A DNA stretch of 64,000 nt from Lachnospiraceae bacterium UBA7093 (GCA_002492465.1 DKYT01000062.1:5839-69838), one strand, 5' to 3'; counted from the stretch's first letter, positions 51,639 through 61,947 are shown. Notes: a model not told the origin generated them from the letters alone. A program made the numbers and translations.

Positions 51639-52346
51639 ATGGAAGGATACCATATTTTAATTGTTGAGGATGATAAAGAGATCAGGGAAGGGATTGAAAT
51701 TTACTTAAAGAACCAGGGCTATGTTGTATACCAGGCTGCCGACGGTGTGGAGGGGCTGGAAAAGATTCAGTCGCAGGAAATCCATCTCGCCATTGTGGAT
51801 GTGATGATGCCGAGGATGGACGGGATTACAATGCTGATGAAGGTCAGGGAAATGGGCTATGAATTTCCGGTGCTTATGCTTTCCGCCAAGTCTGAGGAAG
51901 TGGATAAAATCATGGGGCTTAACATGGGGGCGGACGACTATGTGACCAAGCCTTTTACCACCATGGAGCTGCTGGCAAGAGTGAATTCCCATCTGCGCAG
52001 ATACGCAAAGTTCCTGGAAGCGGTGGGAGAGAAGAAACAGGACGATAAGGTCTATGTGATCGGCGGGTTGGAGCTGAATGAGGAGACTGTGGAGGTCTGC
52101 GTGGACGGAAAACCGGTGAAGCTTACGCCTCTGGAATTTAAAATTCTGATGTTGCTGATGAAAAATCCCGGCAGGGTGTTCAGTGCGGAAGAAATATACG
52201 AAAGAGTGTGGAACGAGCAGGCAATCAATACGGATACGATTATGGTACATATCAGGAAGATTCGGGAAAAAATTGAAATCAACCCGAAGGAACCGAAATA
52301 TTTAAAGGTGGTGTGGGGCGTTGGATACAAAATCGAAAAGCAGTAA
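51639..52346 (+). CDS. OmpR-family response regulator
   Basis: The receiver domain (about 1-120) has VEDDKEIREG, phospho-Asp in LAIVDVMMPRMDG and Lys in DDYVTKPFT. The C-terminal winged helix ends with AINTDTIMVHIRKIREKIEINPKEPKYLKVVWGVGYKIE. Length is 235. ATG 51639 follows AGGGGGGC. The next gene, its sensor kinase, starts within its last codons. Confidence 0.94.
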   Translation: MEGYHILIVEDDKEIREGIEIYLKNQGYVVYQAADGVEGLEKIQSQEIHLAIVDVMMPRMDGITMLMKVREMGYEFPVLMLSAKSEEVDKIMGLNMGADDYVTKPFTTMELLARVNSHLRRYAKFLEAVGEKKQDDKVYVIGGLELNEETVEVCVDGKPVKLTPLEFKILMLLMKNPGRVFSAEEIYERVWNEQAINTDTIMVHIRKIREKIEINPKEPKYLKVVWGVGYKIEKQ

Positions 52347-54633
52347 CAAGGTTAGTTTTTTGACGGCAGGCATATGGATTGCCCTTTCTGTGATTGTGTT
52401 TATGGCATTTTATCCTGTATTCAAGAGAGAGGCTGTAAATTATTATACAGGCATATTGCGAAGCGATCAGATTTTGAAGCAGTTTTATCAAAGCGATCTT
52501 GTACTCTATAAAGACTTATGGGATAAGAGGAACCAGGGGACTGTGGATTATGAGGAGCTTTATCTGAGGATAGAGGAAGAGGTAATTCCGGACGCTGAAT
52601 TGGAACGGCTTGATCAGTTTGAAACGGAATGGTCTTTTCCGGAATTGAAAGAGTTTCTGAAAAATGATTTTAATCGGTATCTTGAATCCTTAAAGGAAAA
52701 TGTTCTGGACGGAATCGCCAAGAGTGCGGATTACTGTGTGATCGATCATGAAACGGGAGAAATCCAGAAGAATACCGGAAGGGGAATAGAAAAGCTATTC
52801 CAGGATAAGAAACTGAAAAACAACGAGCTCCCTTACGTTTACTATGTGATGCTGACCTATGATGATCTGGGAAATCTTGCAGATGTGGCGGTGAGGGACG
52901 AGAAACCCGACGAGCTGTTAAAGAATCTGCAAAGCGCCATGGGGAAGGAATGGTTGAAGTCAGATTTTGCTTCCTATATGGGCGGAAGATTATACTATCA
53001 GAATACTTTTCACTTTTATGAAGAAAAAATAAAGTTATCCTATCATGTGGTTAATAAACCGAAGAACGTGACCTTTATTTACGCTCTCACACAGGAGCAG
53101 AAGGATGCCCTGTGCCTTCTGTGGAACGGAAATGGCAGTTCTGTTATCACAGGATATCGGCAGGAGATCATATGGGCATATGAACGCGCGGGAGTGGTGA
53201 TGGTGTTATGGTGCATTCTTGTGGTGCTGGGAATAGGCGCGCTTCTGGTAACCAGAAGCAAACGCTACTGCCTGCACCGGATGAAGGCGTTTCAGCTTCA
53301 TTTGGAGATCAGCCTGTTTTCTGTTTTCTGCCTTTTTGGGGTATTTTTCTATCTGATCGTGGTACTTGTAAGCAGTACCAACAGCGGGTGGCTTTCAGAA
53401 TTTTATAGAAATTACCTTGGATTTGTACCGGAAAGTGTTTATTCGGCGTTGACGGTCACCCTTAATGTGGCGGCGCTTATCCTGTACTTTGGCGCATGGT
53501 ATTATTTCATTACCACTCTGGGGGAAGTGTTTGAATTAGGATTGAAACAGTTCCTGAAGGAAAGAAGTCTTTTGGTAAAAGCAATTCTCTGGTTCAGGGA
53601 TGGGTGTAAAAAGCGGACAGAGAAATTTAAAGAAGAGATTCTGCATGTGGATCTGGGGCGGAGCGCAGAGAAAACCATCCGCAAGCTGGTGATCATCAAT
53701 TTTCTGATGCTGGCAGTAGCATGTATGATGTGGATGTTTGGGTGGGGGATGCTGCTGATTTATTCTGTGGCGCTTTATTTTGCGCTAAAACGGTATGTCC
53801 ATAAAATACAGGAACAATATCAAAAGCTTTTCGCAGCGACCCGCTCCATTGCCGAGGGGAATCTGCAGACCGAGCTGGAAGAGGATTGGGGCATTTTTGA
53901 ATCCTATAAAGAAGAACTTTCCAAGATTCAAGACGGCTTTAAAATGGCTGTGGATGAGGAGGTAAAGAGCCAGCGGATGAAAACGGAGCTGCTCACCAAT
54001 GTGTCCCATGACCTGAAAACGCCGCTGACAGCAATTACCACCTACATCGAACTGCTGGAAACCGAAAACCTCAGCCCCCAGCAAAGGGCGGAATATCTGG
54101 ACGTTTTAAAAAAGAAATCCCAGAGGCTGAAGTTCCTCATAGAGGATCTGTTTGAAGTAAGCAAGGCAACCAGCGGTAATATCACCTTTCATCTGGTGGA
54201 TGTGGATATTTGTAATTTGATGCGTCAGGTTTATCTGGAGTATGAAGACCGGGTGGAAGAGGCGGATTTGGTTTTCCGGTTCCGGATGCCGGAGGAAAAG
54301 GTAGTTTTACAGCTTGATTCCCAGAAGACCTACCGCATCTTTGAGAACCTTTATACCAATATCATCAAGTACGCCATGTCGGGCACCAGAGTTTATGTGA
54401 ATGCAGAAAAAACGGAAAAGGGCATCCGCATCGAACTGAAAAATGTATCGGCGGTGGAGCTGAACCTTTCAGGGGAGGATCTGACGGAGCGGTTTGTGCG
54501 CGGGGACAGCGCCCGGAATACAGAGGGAAGCGGACTGGGGCTTGCCATTGCCACCAGCTTTGTGGAGCTTCAGGGAGGAAAGATGAAGGTGGAAGTGGAT
54601 GGAGATCTGTTTAAGGTGAAGATTGAGTGGTAA
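52321..54633 (+). CDS. Sensor histidine kinase
   Basis: The 770-residue protein has an N-terminal membrane segment, a large extracytoplasmic sensor (about 35-285), further membrane segments (about 290-420 and 460-500), HAMP-like coiled coil, HisKA with LLTNVSHDLKTPLTAITTYIELL (His near 563) and a C-terminal ATPase ending in ARNTEGSGLGLAIATSFVELQGG. The start is a TTG inside the preceding gene with GGTGTGGGGCG before it, so translation is coupled. The stimulus is unknown. A terminator follows. Confidence 0.88.
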   Translation: MDTKSKSSNKVSFLTAGIWIALSVIVFMAFYPVFKREAVNYYTGILRSDQILKQFYQSDLVLYKDLWDKRNQGTVDYEELYLRIEEEVIPDAELERLDQFETEWSFPELKEFLKNDFNRYLESLKENVLDGIAKSADYCVIDHETGEIQKNTGRGIEKLFQDKKLKNNELPYVYYVMLTYDDLGNLADVAVRDEKPDELLKNLQSAMGKEWLKSDFASYMGGRLYYQNTFHFYEEKIKLSYHVVNKPKNVTFIYALTQEQKDALCLLWNGNGSSVITGYRQEIIWAYERAGVVMVLWCILVVLGIGALLVTRSKRYCLHRMKAFQLHLEISLFSVFCLFGVFFYLIVVLVSSTNSGWLSEFYRNYLGFVPESVYSALTVTLNVAALILYFGAWYYFITTLGEVFELGLKQFLKERSLLVKAILWFRDGCKKRTEKFKEEILHVDLGRSAEKTIRKLVIINFLMLAVACMMWMFGWGMLLIYSVALYFALKRYVHKIQEQYQKLFAATRSIAEGNLQTELEEDWGIFESYKEELSKIQDGFKMAVDEEVKSQRMKTELLTNVSHDLKTPLTAITTYIELLETENLSPQQRAEYLDVLKKKSQRLKFLIEDLFEVSKATSGNITFHLVDVDICNLMRQVYLEYEDRVEEADLVFRFRMPEEKVVLQLDSQKTYRIFENLYTNIIKYAMSGTRVYVNAEKTEKGIRIELKNVSAVELNLSGEDLTERFVRGDSARNTEGSGLGLAIATSFVELQGGKMKVEVDGDLFKVKIEW

Positions 54634-54650
54634 AAGTGAGAGTTAGGCAG

Positions 54651-54684
54651 AAGGTGCCGCCTGTAAAAGGGAGGCACCTTTTTT
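54651..54684 (+). terminator. Intrinsic terminator after the kinase
   Basis: AAGGTGCC (54651-54658) pairs with GGCACCTT (54673-54680), followed by TTTT. Confidence 0.85.
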
Positions 54685-54763
54685 GCTGGTTCAGTTTGCC
54701 CCAGAGGGGTGCAATTTAATCGGGAAGAAGGTTGATTAAAGCCTGTTTTTGACATATAATGAG

Positions 54764-56683
54764 ATGATTGAAGAGACCAAAGAGGAAACAAAATTGGAAA
54801 AAAAGCAGCTATTAAAACAGTACTTTGGCTACGATTCCTTCCGGGAGGGGCAGGAGGTTTTAATCGACAGTATTCTGGAACACCGGGATGTGCTGGGGAT
54901 TATGCCCACAGGGGCAGGGAAATCCCTGTGCTATCAGATACCCGCTTTGATGCTGGAGGGAATTACCCTGGTCATTTCGCCACTGATCTCCCTGATGAAG
55001 GATCAGGTGGAAGGCTTAAATCAGGCGGGGATCCATGCGGCATATCTGAACAGTTCATTGACGCCGGGGCAGTACAGGAAAGCCCTTCTTTTTGCCCGGG
55101 AAGGCAGGTACCCCATTATATATGTGGCGCCGGAGCGGCTTATGACGGAGGAATTTCTGGACTTTGCGCTGCATACCCGGATTGCAATGGTGGCGGTGGA
55201 CGAGGCGCACTGTGTTTCCCAGTGGGGGCAGGATTTCAGACCCAGCTACCTGAAGATCACGGAGTTTATAGAAAAGCTGCCGGTGCGCCCTGTGGTGGCT
55301 GCTTTTACAGCCACGGCGACCAGGGAAGTAAAAGAGGATATCATTGATATTTTGATGCTTCGGGAGCCTACCCTTATGACCACCGGATTTGACAGAAAAA
55401 ATCTATATTTTGGCGTTATGGCTCCCAAGGACAGGTACGGAGCTATTAAAAATTATCTGGACTGCCATCCGGGGGAGAGCGGGATCGTCTACTGCCTTAC
55501 CCGGAAGATGGTGGAGGAGGTTTGCGAAAAGCTTGAAAAGGACGGCTTTTCGGTGACAAAATACCATGCCGGACTAAAGGATGGGGAGAGAAAGGAAAAC
55601 CAAGAGGATTTCATTTATGACAGAAGCCTTGTGATGGTGGCAACCAATGCCTTTGGAATGGGGATCGACAAATCCAATGTGCGTTTTGTGCTTCACTATG
55701 GTATGCCCAAAAATCTGGAATCCTATTATCAGGAGGCGGGCAGGGCAGGAAGAGACGGGCAGCCGGCGGAGTGCATTCTGTTCTATAACGGACAGGATGT
55801 GATCACCAACCAGTTTTTCATTGAGAATAATCAGGATAATCAGGAACTGGATGAGGTCACCAGGCGGATTGTGGCGGAGCGGGATCGGGAGCGGCTTCGT
55901 ATGATGACTTTTTACTGCTTTACCAACGACTGCCTGCGGGACTATATTCTGCGTTATTTTGGAGAATATGGGAGCAATTATTGCGGAAACTGTTCCAACT
56001 GTTTAAGTCAGTTTGAGGATGTGGATGTAACGGAGATGGCGCAGGCGATTTTAGGGTGCGTGCGGGAGTGCCGCCAGAGATATGGCATGAATGTGATTCT
56101 GGAAACGGTACATGGAGCGGATACGGCAAAAATCAGGGGCTACAGGATGAACCAGAACTCTTTTTACGGGCAGTTAAAAACGATTCCTGTATACAGGCTG
56201 CGGCAGATTCTCCAGTATCTGATTTTGAAAGAATACATTACCCCCACAAACGACGAGTATGCTGTTTTGAAACTGACGGAAAAGGCGGGGGTTATTTTGG
56301 AAGGGCAGGAACGGATGACCATGAAGCTGGCGAAGGAGCAGGAGCATCCCGCAAGAGTAAAAACGGGCAAAGGCGCATCCGGCGGTCAAAAGGGAAGCAA
56401 AAGGGCATTGTTGTCCGGGGAAGGATTCGGAGAAAGAGAAGAGGCGTTATTTGAAAGGCTGCGGCAGCTCAGAACACAAATTGCCCGGGAAGAGAAGGTG
56501 CCGCCGTATATTGTATTTTCCGATAAGACCCTAACCCATATGTGTATGTTAAAGCCGGAAACCAGGGAAGCAATGCTCAGGGTATCCGGCGTTGGGGAGC
56601 ATAAGTATGAGAAATATGGTCAAAGATTTCTGGAATGCATTTTAGAAGAGAGGCAAAAGGCTGACATGGAAGGCGAATTATGA
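54764..56683 (+). CDS. recQ: RecQ-family ATP-dependent DNA helicase
   Basis: The protein has motif 0 YFGYDSFREGQEVLI, Walker A IMPTGAGKSLCYQ, DEAH box VDEAHCVSQWGQDFRPSYL, helicase C motifs GIVYC, VMVATNAFGMGIDKSNVRFVLHY and AGRAGRDGQP, the zinc site CGNCSNC, RQC and a C-terminal HRDC domain (about 555-635). It unwinds DNA during repair and recombination. The start is uncertain: ATG 54764 is chosen over TTG 54749, with no clear ribosome binding site; TTG 54794 follows GAGG by about eight bases. Its stop overlaps the next start by ATGA. Confidence 0.92.
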   Translation: MIEETKEETKLEKKQLLKQYFGYDSFREGQEVLIDSILEHRDVLGIMPTGAGKSLCYQIPALMLEGITLVISPLISLMKDQVEGLNQAGIHAAYLNSSLTPGQYRKALLFAREGRYPIIYVAPERLMTEEFLDFALHTRIAMVAVDEAHCVSQWGQDFRPSYLKITEFIEKLPVRPVVAAFTATATREVKEDIIDILMLREPTLMTTGFDRKNLYFGVMAPKDRYGAIKNYLDCHPGESGIVYCLTRKMVEEVCEKLEKDGFSVTKYHAGLKDGERKENQEDFIYDRSLVMVATNAFGMGIDKSNVRFVLHYGMPKNLESYYQEAGRAGRDGQPAECILFYNGQDVITNQFFIENNQDNQELDEVTRRIVAERDRERLRMMTFYCFTNDCLRDYILRYFGEYGSNYCGNCSNCLSQFEDVDVTEMAQAILGCVRECRQRYGMNVILETVHGADTAKIRGYRMNQNSFYGQLKTIPVYRLRQILQYLILKEYITPTNDEYAVLKLTEKAGVILEGQERMTMKLAKEQEHPARVKTGKGASGGQKGSKRALLSGEGFGEREEALFERLRQLRTQIAREEKVPPYIVFSDKTLTHMCMLKPETREAMLRVSGVGEHKYEKYGQRFLECILEERQKADMEGEL

Positions 56684-58230
56684 AGTTTTTAAAAGGAATA
56701 GGTATTTTTTTACTATCAATATTTGCTCTGTTGACCGCATTGGTTTTAATCTGTGCAGCCAGACCGGATGTGACGGATGCGCTGGCGAAGTTTTTATATC
56801 CGGATTCCTATGAGCAGGCTGCAGCTTGGGCGGATACATCCGGAGAAGGAGGAAGCAGCGAAGCGCCGGAAGAACCGGAAGCCGCATATCCCGCGGCGGA
56901 AAGGGAAGGAGCGGCACCGGAAGCCGATGAAACAGGCATAGAGGAGAGTATGCCTCCGGAGCAGCAGGAGGCGGGTAAAGAGGGTCTGGATGAGAGTATC
57001 CGTTCCCAGTATATTTCTCCCGACCAGCAGGCGCTTACAGTGCCGGATGCAGTATCCGGCAAAAACGGTTATCAGCAGATACAGGATGAGAGCCGGCAGA
57101 TTGAAGACGCGGCTGCAGAGGCGCTTCAGGAACAGATCGGAACGGGCAATACCGGAGACGGTCTGATTTTTGACACGGTTTTTTATCCTTACTATGGGAT
57201 GCTGGATGAAAAGGGAAGGCATCTTTACCGGCAGATCTATGCCAATGCCAATGATTTAAACCAGACCTTTGCGCCGGTGGAGCAGGTTTCGGTTTCTCAG
57301 CTCAGGAATGTTTTCGGGGCGGTTTACAACGATCATCCGGAGTTGTTTTGGCTGGAAACCGCTTACCAATGTAAGTATAAAAGAAACGGGGAGTGCGTAC
57401 AGATCGACTTGGAATTTCATATGACAGCGCAGGAGACAGACAGCGCAAAAGCGGTTTTTGAAGAAAATGCAGCTGTCATTTTAAATCAGGCATATGGATT
57501 GGAAAGTGCATATGAGAAAGAAAAGCTGGTGCACGATCTGCTTTTGGACAAAATATCCTATCGGCTGGGGGCAAGTATGAGCCAGAGCGCCTACAGCGGA
57601 TTGGTGAACGGACAGACGGTATGCGCCGGATACGCCAGAGCCTTTCAGTATTTGATGCAGCAGATGGGGATTCCCTGTTATTATTGTACCGGATATGCAG
57701 GGGAAAAGCATGCCTGGAATATTGTCTCCTTGGAGGACGGTTTTTACAATGTGGATGTGACCTGGGACGATACCGAAGGGGGAAATTACGACTATTTTAA
57801 CGGATCTGACCAGGATTATGGGGATACCCATGTGAGGCAGGAATTGTCAGTGTACCTTCCCCTCTGCCAGGGGCAGCGGTACCGGGGCTTGGAGCGAAGC
57901 GGTGAGCCTGGGGAGGAAAACCTTCTGCGGAGTCTTGCGGATGTGGGAATGAGTGAAGAGGATCTGATATACAGTTTGCCGGACTATTACGGCAATTGCT
58001 ATGATCAGCTGATTGCTTTGGGAAAAGGTTCTTATCAGTTTTCCAGTGTGATTGAGGGCGGAGCGTTGTTGGAAGAAATTCAGGCGGCTTACCGCAGAAA
58101 TGATTACAGGCAGGGTTACATGGAGCAGGCTATGGAACTGCTTTCCGCTTCCTCCTGCGAGCTGGATCTGGAGATGGAAGAGTTGTCCCAGGATCGGTAT
58201 CTGCTTACCCATACTGTTCATATGAGATGA
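56680..58230 (+). CDS. Membrane-anchored transglutaminase-like protein
   Basis: The 516-residue protein has an N-terminal membrane segment (about 5-27), an acidic Glu/Ala/Pro linker (to about 110) and a transglutaminase-like core. The catalytic triad is visible: Cys in NGQTVCAGYARAFQYL, His in GEKHAWNIV and Asp in FYNVDVTWDDT (residues about 311-370). Family members act as proteases or as cross-linking enzymes at the cell surface; substrate unknown. The ATGA overlap with recQ indicates translational coupling. Confidence 0.85.
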   Translation: MKFLKGIGIFLLSIFALLTALVLICAARPDVTDALAKFLYPDSYEQAAAWADTSGEGGSSEAPEEPEAAYPAAEREGAAPEADETGIEESMPPEQQEAGKEGLDESIRSQYISPDQQALTVPDAVSGKNGYQQIQDESRQIEDAAAEALQEQIGTGNTGDGLIFDTVFYPYYGMLDEKGRHLYRQIYANANDLNQTFAPVEQVSVSQLRNVFGAVYNDHPELFWLETAYQCKYKRNGECVQIDLEFHMTAQETDSAKAVFEENAAVILNQAYGLESAYEKEKLVHDLLLDKISYRLGASMSQSAYSGLVNGQTVCAGYARAFQYLMQQMGIPCYYCTGYAGEKHAWNIVSLEDGFYNVDVTWDDTEGGNYDYFNGSDQDYGDTHVRQELSVYLPLCQGQRYRGLERSGEPGEENLLRSLADVGMSEEDLIYSLPDYYGNCYDQLIALGKGSYQFSSVIEGGALLEEIQAAYRRNDYRQGYMEQAMELLSASSCELDLEMEELSQDRYLLTHTVHMR

Positions 58231-58346
58231 AAATGATAGCATTTTTTGCATACCTAAGCCCAAATAATGTGATGCTTGTATTGGGAAAAAAGTGGTATAT
58301 TACTTTTATACAGAGAAAGAACAGGCGTAAGGAGGCTGAGGAAAAG

Positions 58347-59186
58347 ATGAAGTTTACGAAAATGCATGGCTGCGGCAATGACTATATTTACGTGGACGGC
58401 GGGACGGAGAAGCTTGCACAGGATCAAAAGCCTGAGATTGTGAGACGCTTAAGCGACAGACATTTCGGGATCGGCGGGGACGGCGTTATTTTTATCAACC
58501 CCTCTGAAGAAGCGGACTTTGAGATGGAGATGTACAATATGGATGGTTCCAGGGCGGAAATGTGCGGAAACGGCATTCGCTGTGTGGCAAAGTTTGTTTA
58601 TGATAAACACCTCACAGATAAAACCTCCATCAGCGTGATCAGCTGCGGAAAGATTAAGTATCTGGAGCTGTCTGTGCAGGAGGGCAAGGTATCGACTGTT
58701 AAAGTCAATATGGGTTCCCCTATTTTGAATGCCGGGGATATTCCGGTAATCTCCCATTCGGATCAAGTAATAGGAGAACGAATCGAAGTGGGGGATGAGC
58801 TTTATGAAATGACATGCGTGTCAATGGGAAATCCCCATGCGGTGATTTTTATGGATCAGGTGTTGTCGCTGCCTATTGAGAAGATGGGACCTCTTTTTGA
58901 AAATCACGTGCGTTTTCCCAATCGGATTAACACTGAGTTTGTGAAAGTCATTGACAGAGAGCATGTGGAAATGCGGGTGTGGGAAAGAGGAACCGGAGAG
59001 ACGCTTGCCTGCGGAACCGGCGCCTGTGCCGTTACAGTGGCATGTGTTTTAAATGGTTTGACGGAGGATGTGGTTACTGTTAAACTATTAGGTGGAAATT
59101 TACAGATTCAGTGGGACAGGGAGGCAAATCTGGTCTATATGACCGGACCTGCCGAAACTGTTTTTGAAGGTGAAATTGCGATATAA
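58347..59186 (+). CDS. dapF: Diaminopimelate epimerase
   Basis: The 279-residue enzyme converts LL-DAP to meso-DAP for peptidoglycan and lysine. The first catalytic Cys is in SRAEMCGNGIRCVAKF, the second in GETLACGTGACAVTVA. The N-terminus MKFTKMHGCGNDYIYVDG is typical. ATG 58347 has GAGG five bases upstream, and AAGGAGG lies farther back; the open frame beyond is not needed. The partner gene dapL starts 17 bases later. Confidence 0.96.
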   Translation: MKFTKMHGCGNDYIYVDGGTEKLAQDQKPEIVRRLSDRHFGIGGDGVIFINPSEEADFEMEMYNMDGSRAEMCGNGIRCVAKFVYDKHLTDKTSISVISCGKIKYLELSVQEGKVSTVKVNMGSPILNAGDIPVISHSDQVIGERIEVGDELYEMTCVSMGNPHAVIFMDQVLSLPIEKMGPLFENHVRFPNRINTEFVKVIDREHVEMRVWERGTGETLACGTGACAVTVACVLNGLTEDVVTVKLLGGNLQIQWDREANLVYMTGPAETVFEGEIAI

Positions 59187-59203
59187 AGAGGAGGAGAAAA
59201 GAT

Positions 59204-60418
59204 ATGTTTAAGATCAATGACAATTATTTAAAGCTTCCCGGAAGCTATTTGTTTTCAACCATAGGGAAAAAGGTAAATGCTTATGCGGCGGCGAATCCGG
59301 ATAAGAAGATTATCCGCCTTGGAATCGGCGATGTGACCCAGCCCCTTGCTCCGGCGATTATCACCGCGCTTCATGGAGCAGTGGATGAGATGGCGCACGC
59401 TGAAACCTTTAAGGGCTATGCGCCGGATCTGGGCTACGAGTTTTTGAGGACTGCCATTGCAGATCATGATTATAAGGCAAGAGGCTGCGATATAGCGGCG
59501 GATGAGATCTTTATATCCGACGGCGCCAAATGTGATTCCGGTAATATTCAGGAGATCTTCAGCGTGGACAATAAGATTGCCGTTTGTGATCCCGTTTATC
59601 CTGTTTATGTGGACACCAACGTGATGGCGGGCAGAACGGGTGTGTACGACAGTAAAAAAGAAACCTGGAGCGATGTGATTTATATGCCCTGCCTGGCGGA
59701 GAATAACTTTGCACCGGAGCTGCCCAAGGAAACACCGGATTTGATTTATCTGTGCTTCCCCAATAACCCTACAGGTTCTACGATTACGAAGAAACAGCTT
59801 CAGGAGTGGGTGGATTATGCAAATAAAGTGGGAGCAGTGATTATTTATGACGCTGCCTATGAAGCATACATTTCCCAGGAGGAGGTGCCCCATTCCATTT
59901 ACGAGTGCGAGGGCGCAAGAACCTGTGCCATCGAGCTTCGTTCCTTCTCTAAAAATGCAGGCTTTACAGGGGTGCGCCTTGGCTTTACAGTCATTCCCAA
60001 GGATTTGAAATGTGGGGAGGTTTCTCTTCACAGCCTGTGGGCAAGAAGACACGGAACCAAATACAATGGCGCCCCTTATATTGTACAGCGTGCCGGAGCG
60101 GCAGTGTATTCAGAGGAAGGCAAGGCGCAGATCCGGCAGCAGGTGGCATACTATATGAACAATGCCAAGTATATTCTGGAAGGCTTAAAGAGCGCAGGGT
60201 ATACCGTTTCAGGCGGCGTTAACGCTCCCTATATTTGGCTGAAAGCACCGGATGGCATGACCAGCTGGGAATTCTTTGATTATCTGCTGGAGCATGCAAA
60301 TGTAGTGGGAACGCCCGGTTCCGGCTTTGGTCCCAGCGGTGAGACGTACTTCAGGCTGACCGCTTTTGGAAGCTATGAAAATACTGTGGAGGCAGTGGAC
60401 AGAATCAAAGCACTATAA
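59204..60418 (+). CDS. dapL: LL-diaminopimelate aminotransferase
   Basis: The 404-residue PLP enzyme makes LL-DAP directly from tetrahydrodipicolinate. Diagnostic blocks are IRLGIGDVTQPLAPAII, FKGYAPDLGYEFLRTAIA, SDGAKCDSGNIQEIF, CFPNNPTGSTI and the Lys-containing ELRSFSKNAGFTGVRLGFT. With dapF it forms the aminotransferase branch of lysine/DAP synthesis. GAGGAGG precedes the ATG. Confidence 0.96.
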   Translation: MFKINDNYLKLPGSYLFSTIGKKVNAYAAANPDKKIIRLGIGDVTQPLAPAIITALHGAVDEMAHAETFKGYAPDLGYEFLRTAIADHDYKARGCDIAADEIFISDGAKCDSGNIQEIFSVDNKIAVCDPVYPVYVDTNVMAGRTGVYDSKKETWSDVIYMPCLAENNFAPELPKETPDLIYLCFPNNPTGSTITKKQLQEWVDYANKVGAVIIYDAAYEAYISQEEVPHSIYECEGARTCAIELRSFSKNAGFTGVRLGFTVIPKDLKCGEVSLHSLWARRHGTKYNGAPYIVQRAGAAVYSEEGKAQIRQQVAYYMNNAKYILEGLKSAGYTVSGGVNAPYIWLKAPDGMTSWEFFDYLLEHANVVGTPGSGFGPSGETYFRLTAFGSYENTVEAVDRIKAL

Positions 60419-60426
60419 AAAGGCAG

Positions 60427-60464
60427 AAAGCTGTTGCCGAAAAAGGTGGCAGCTTTTGTTTTTT
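60427..60464 (+). terminator. Intrinsic terminator after dapL
   Basis: AAAGCTGTTGCC (60427-60438) pairs with GGTGGCAGCTTT (60445-60456), then TGTTTTTT. Confidence 0.88.
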
Positions 60465-60515
60465 AGTCATAAAATAGCGGAGGCTGATCCGTATCAAAAG
60501 AGGAGGGAGGAAAAG

Positions 60516-61082
60516 GTGAACGAGCATCAGTTTGAGGAAGCTGTAGCGCGGATGGTTCAGGGGGATAAAACCGGGTTAAAGGAAATCTATGAGTACTATG
60601 TAGGTTATGTTTACAGAATCATTTTTGAAGTGCTGCAGAGCAGGGAAAATGCGGAGGATGTGACCAGCGAATTTTTCATCAGGCTATGGGACAAAGCGGA
60701 ACAGTTTAAGCCCGGCGGCGGTCACAGAGGATATTTGGCGACCATGGCAAGAAATATGGCGATCGATTTTCTGCGGAAGCATAAAAAGGAGGAACTAACG
60801 GCGCTGATGCAGGATCTGGGGACAGATGCCGAGGAAGAGAAAAAGGCGCCGGCATTTCCTGTGGAGAAAGACAGTCAGGTAGAGCGGGAGGTTATTTCGG
60901 AGTTGACGGTCAGTCAGGCGCTTGAAACCTTAAAGCCGGCGGAACGCCAGATTGTCAGCCTGAAGGTACTGGGTGAGATGACCTTTAAGGAGATTGCAGC
61001 ATGCATGGGCATTCCCATGGGGACTGTGACCTGGAAATATCAGAATGCAATGAAAAAATTAAGGAGGTGTGGATATGAGTAA
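60516..61082 (+). CDS. ECF-type RNA polymerase sigma factor
   Basis: The 188-residue protein has sigma region 2 (GLKEIYEYYVGYVYRIIF, then DVTSEFFIRLWDKAEQF) and region 4 (LTVSQALETLKPAERQIVSLKVLGEMTFKEIAACMGIPMGTVTWKY). The start is GTG 60516, five bases after GGAGGGAGG. It overlaps the next gene, a probable anti-sigma, by eight bases. No separate promoter motif was assigned. Confidence 0.92.
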   Translation: MNEHQFEEAVARMVQGDKTGLKEIYEYYVGYVYRIIFEVLQSRENAEDVTSEFFIRLWDKAEQFKPGGGHRGYLATMARNMAIDFLRKHKKEELTALMQDLGTDAEEEKKAPAFPVEKDSQVEREVISELTVSQALETLKPAERQIVSLKVLGEMTFKEIAACMGIPMGTVTWKYQNAMKKLRRCGYE

Positions 61083-61935
61083 AGATTTTGAACAGGCATA
61101 TAAAGAATTGGCACAAAATGAAGTCCCTGACTTGTGGAACAGAATCGAAGCCGGACTCAGCGAAAAATCCACCTCCGGAAAAACGGAAGAACAGCGTAAA
61201 ATAAAAAAGTTTTATTTCAGGCAATATGCAGGAATCGCAGCGGCGGTTGTATGTGCGGTTTTGATTGCACCGGCGGTATTACTTCTCAGCAGCCGGAGAA
61301 CCAAATCTGAAGGCATCGCCTGCGCGCCGGAAATGGCGGCGGAAGGTATTGCAGAGGAGGCGGAAGCAGAGGCAGCCGCGGAAGAATGGGAGGATGCGGC
61401 AGAAGCGGCGGAAGAAGCGGTATACGAGACAACCGAGGAGGCGGAAACGGAAGCAATGTACGATATGGCGGAGACGCCTGCCGGGGAGTCTGGTTATGGA
61501 ATGGAAAGCGCTTCAGGGGCGATTGCAGATGAAAGCCGGGGACAGGAAGCTGCCACTGGCGAGATGGAAAATAAGACGGAACAGAAAGAAAGTGATAAAA
61601 TGGAAGAACTGGAAGCGGACAGGCAGCAGGTTGCAAAGAAGCTTCAGGCGGAAGACGGAGCCATTTTAGAGCATGTGAGGGTGCAGGTTCTGGAGGAAGG
61701 AAAGAATGTGGACGGCGGTACGGACACAGAGGGGATGGGAATTCTGTACAGGGCGGTTGTGAAAGAAGACGATTCAGGGAACTTTGCCCAGGGAGAAGAA
61801 ATTGAAATTTTTGTACCGGTATATTCTTCTGCGGCACTGGTGAAGGATGATGTGTTTGAGGTGGATCTGATTTACAGAGACAGAGAAATTTACCCGTTGG
61901 TACTGCAAAAGTTTTCGGCGGAGAAGGAAGAATAG
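61075..61935 (+). CDS. Probable membrane-bound anti-sigma factor
   Basis: The 286-residue protein starts with a short cytoplasmic part (SKDFEQAYKELAQNEVPDLWNRIEAGL), one membrane segment (about 49-72), and a very Ala/Glu-rich external stretch (about 85-150) of low complexity before a compact C-terminal domain. Position after an ECF sigma gene, with overlap, and topology support anti-sigma function; the N-terminal sequence is of the short DUF-type rather than a ZAS zinc motif. ATG 61075 follows AAGGAGG by seven bases. Confidence 0.8.
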   Translation: MSKDFEQAYKELAQNEVPDLWNRIEAGLSEKSTSGKTEEQRKIKKFYFRQYAGIAAAVVCAVLIAPAVLLLSSRRTKSEGIACAPEMAAEGIAEEAEAEAAAEEWEDAAEAAEEAVYETTEEAETEAMYDMAETPAGESGYGMESASGAIADESRGQEAATGEMENKTEQKESDKMEELEADRQQVAKKLQAEDGAILEHVRVQVLEEGKNVDGGTDTEGMGILYRAVVKEDDSGNFAQGEEIEIFVPVYSSAALVKDDVFEVDLIYRDREIYPLVLQKFSAEKEE

Positions 61936-61947
61936 CAACGAACGCCC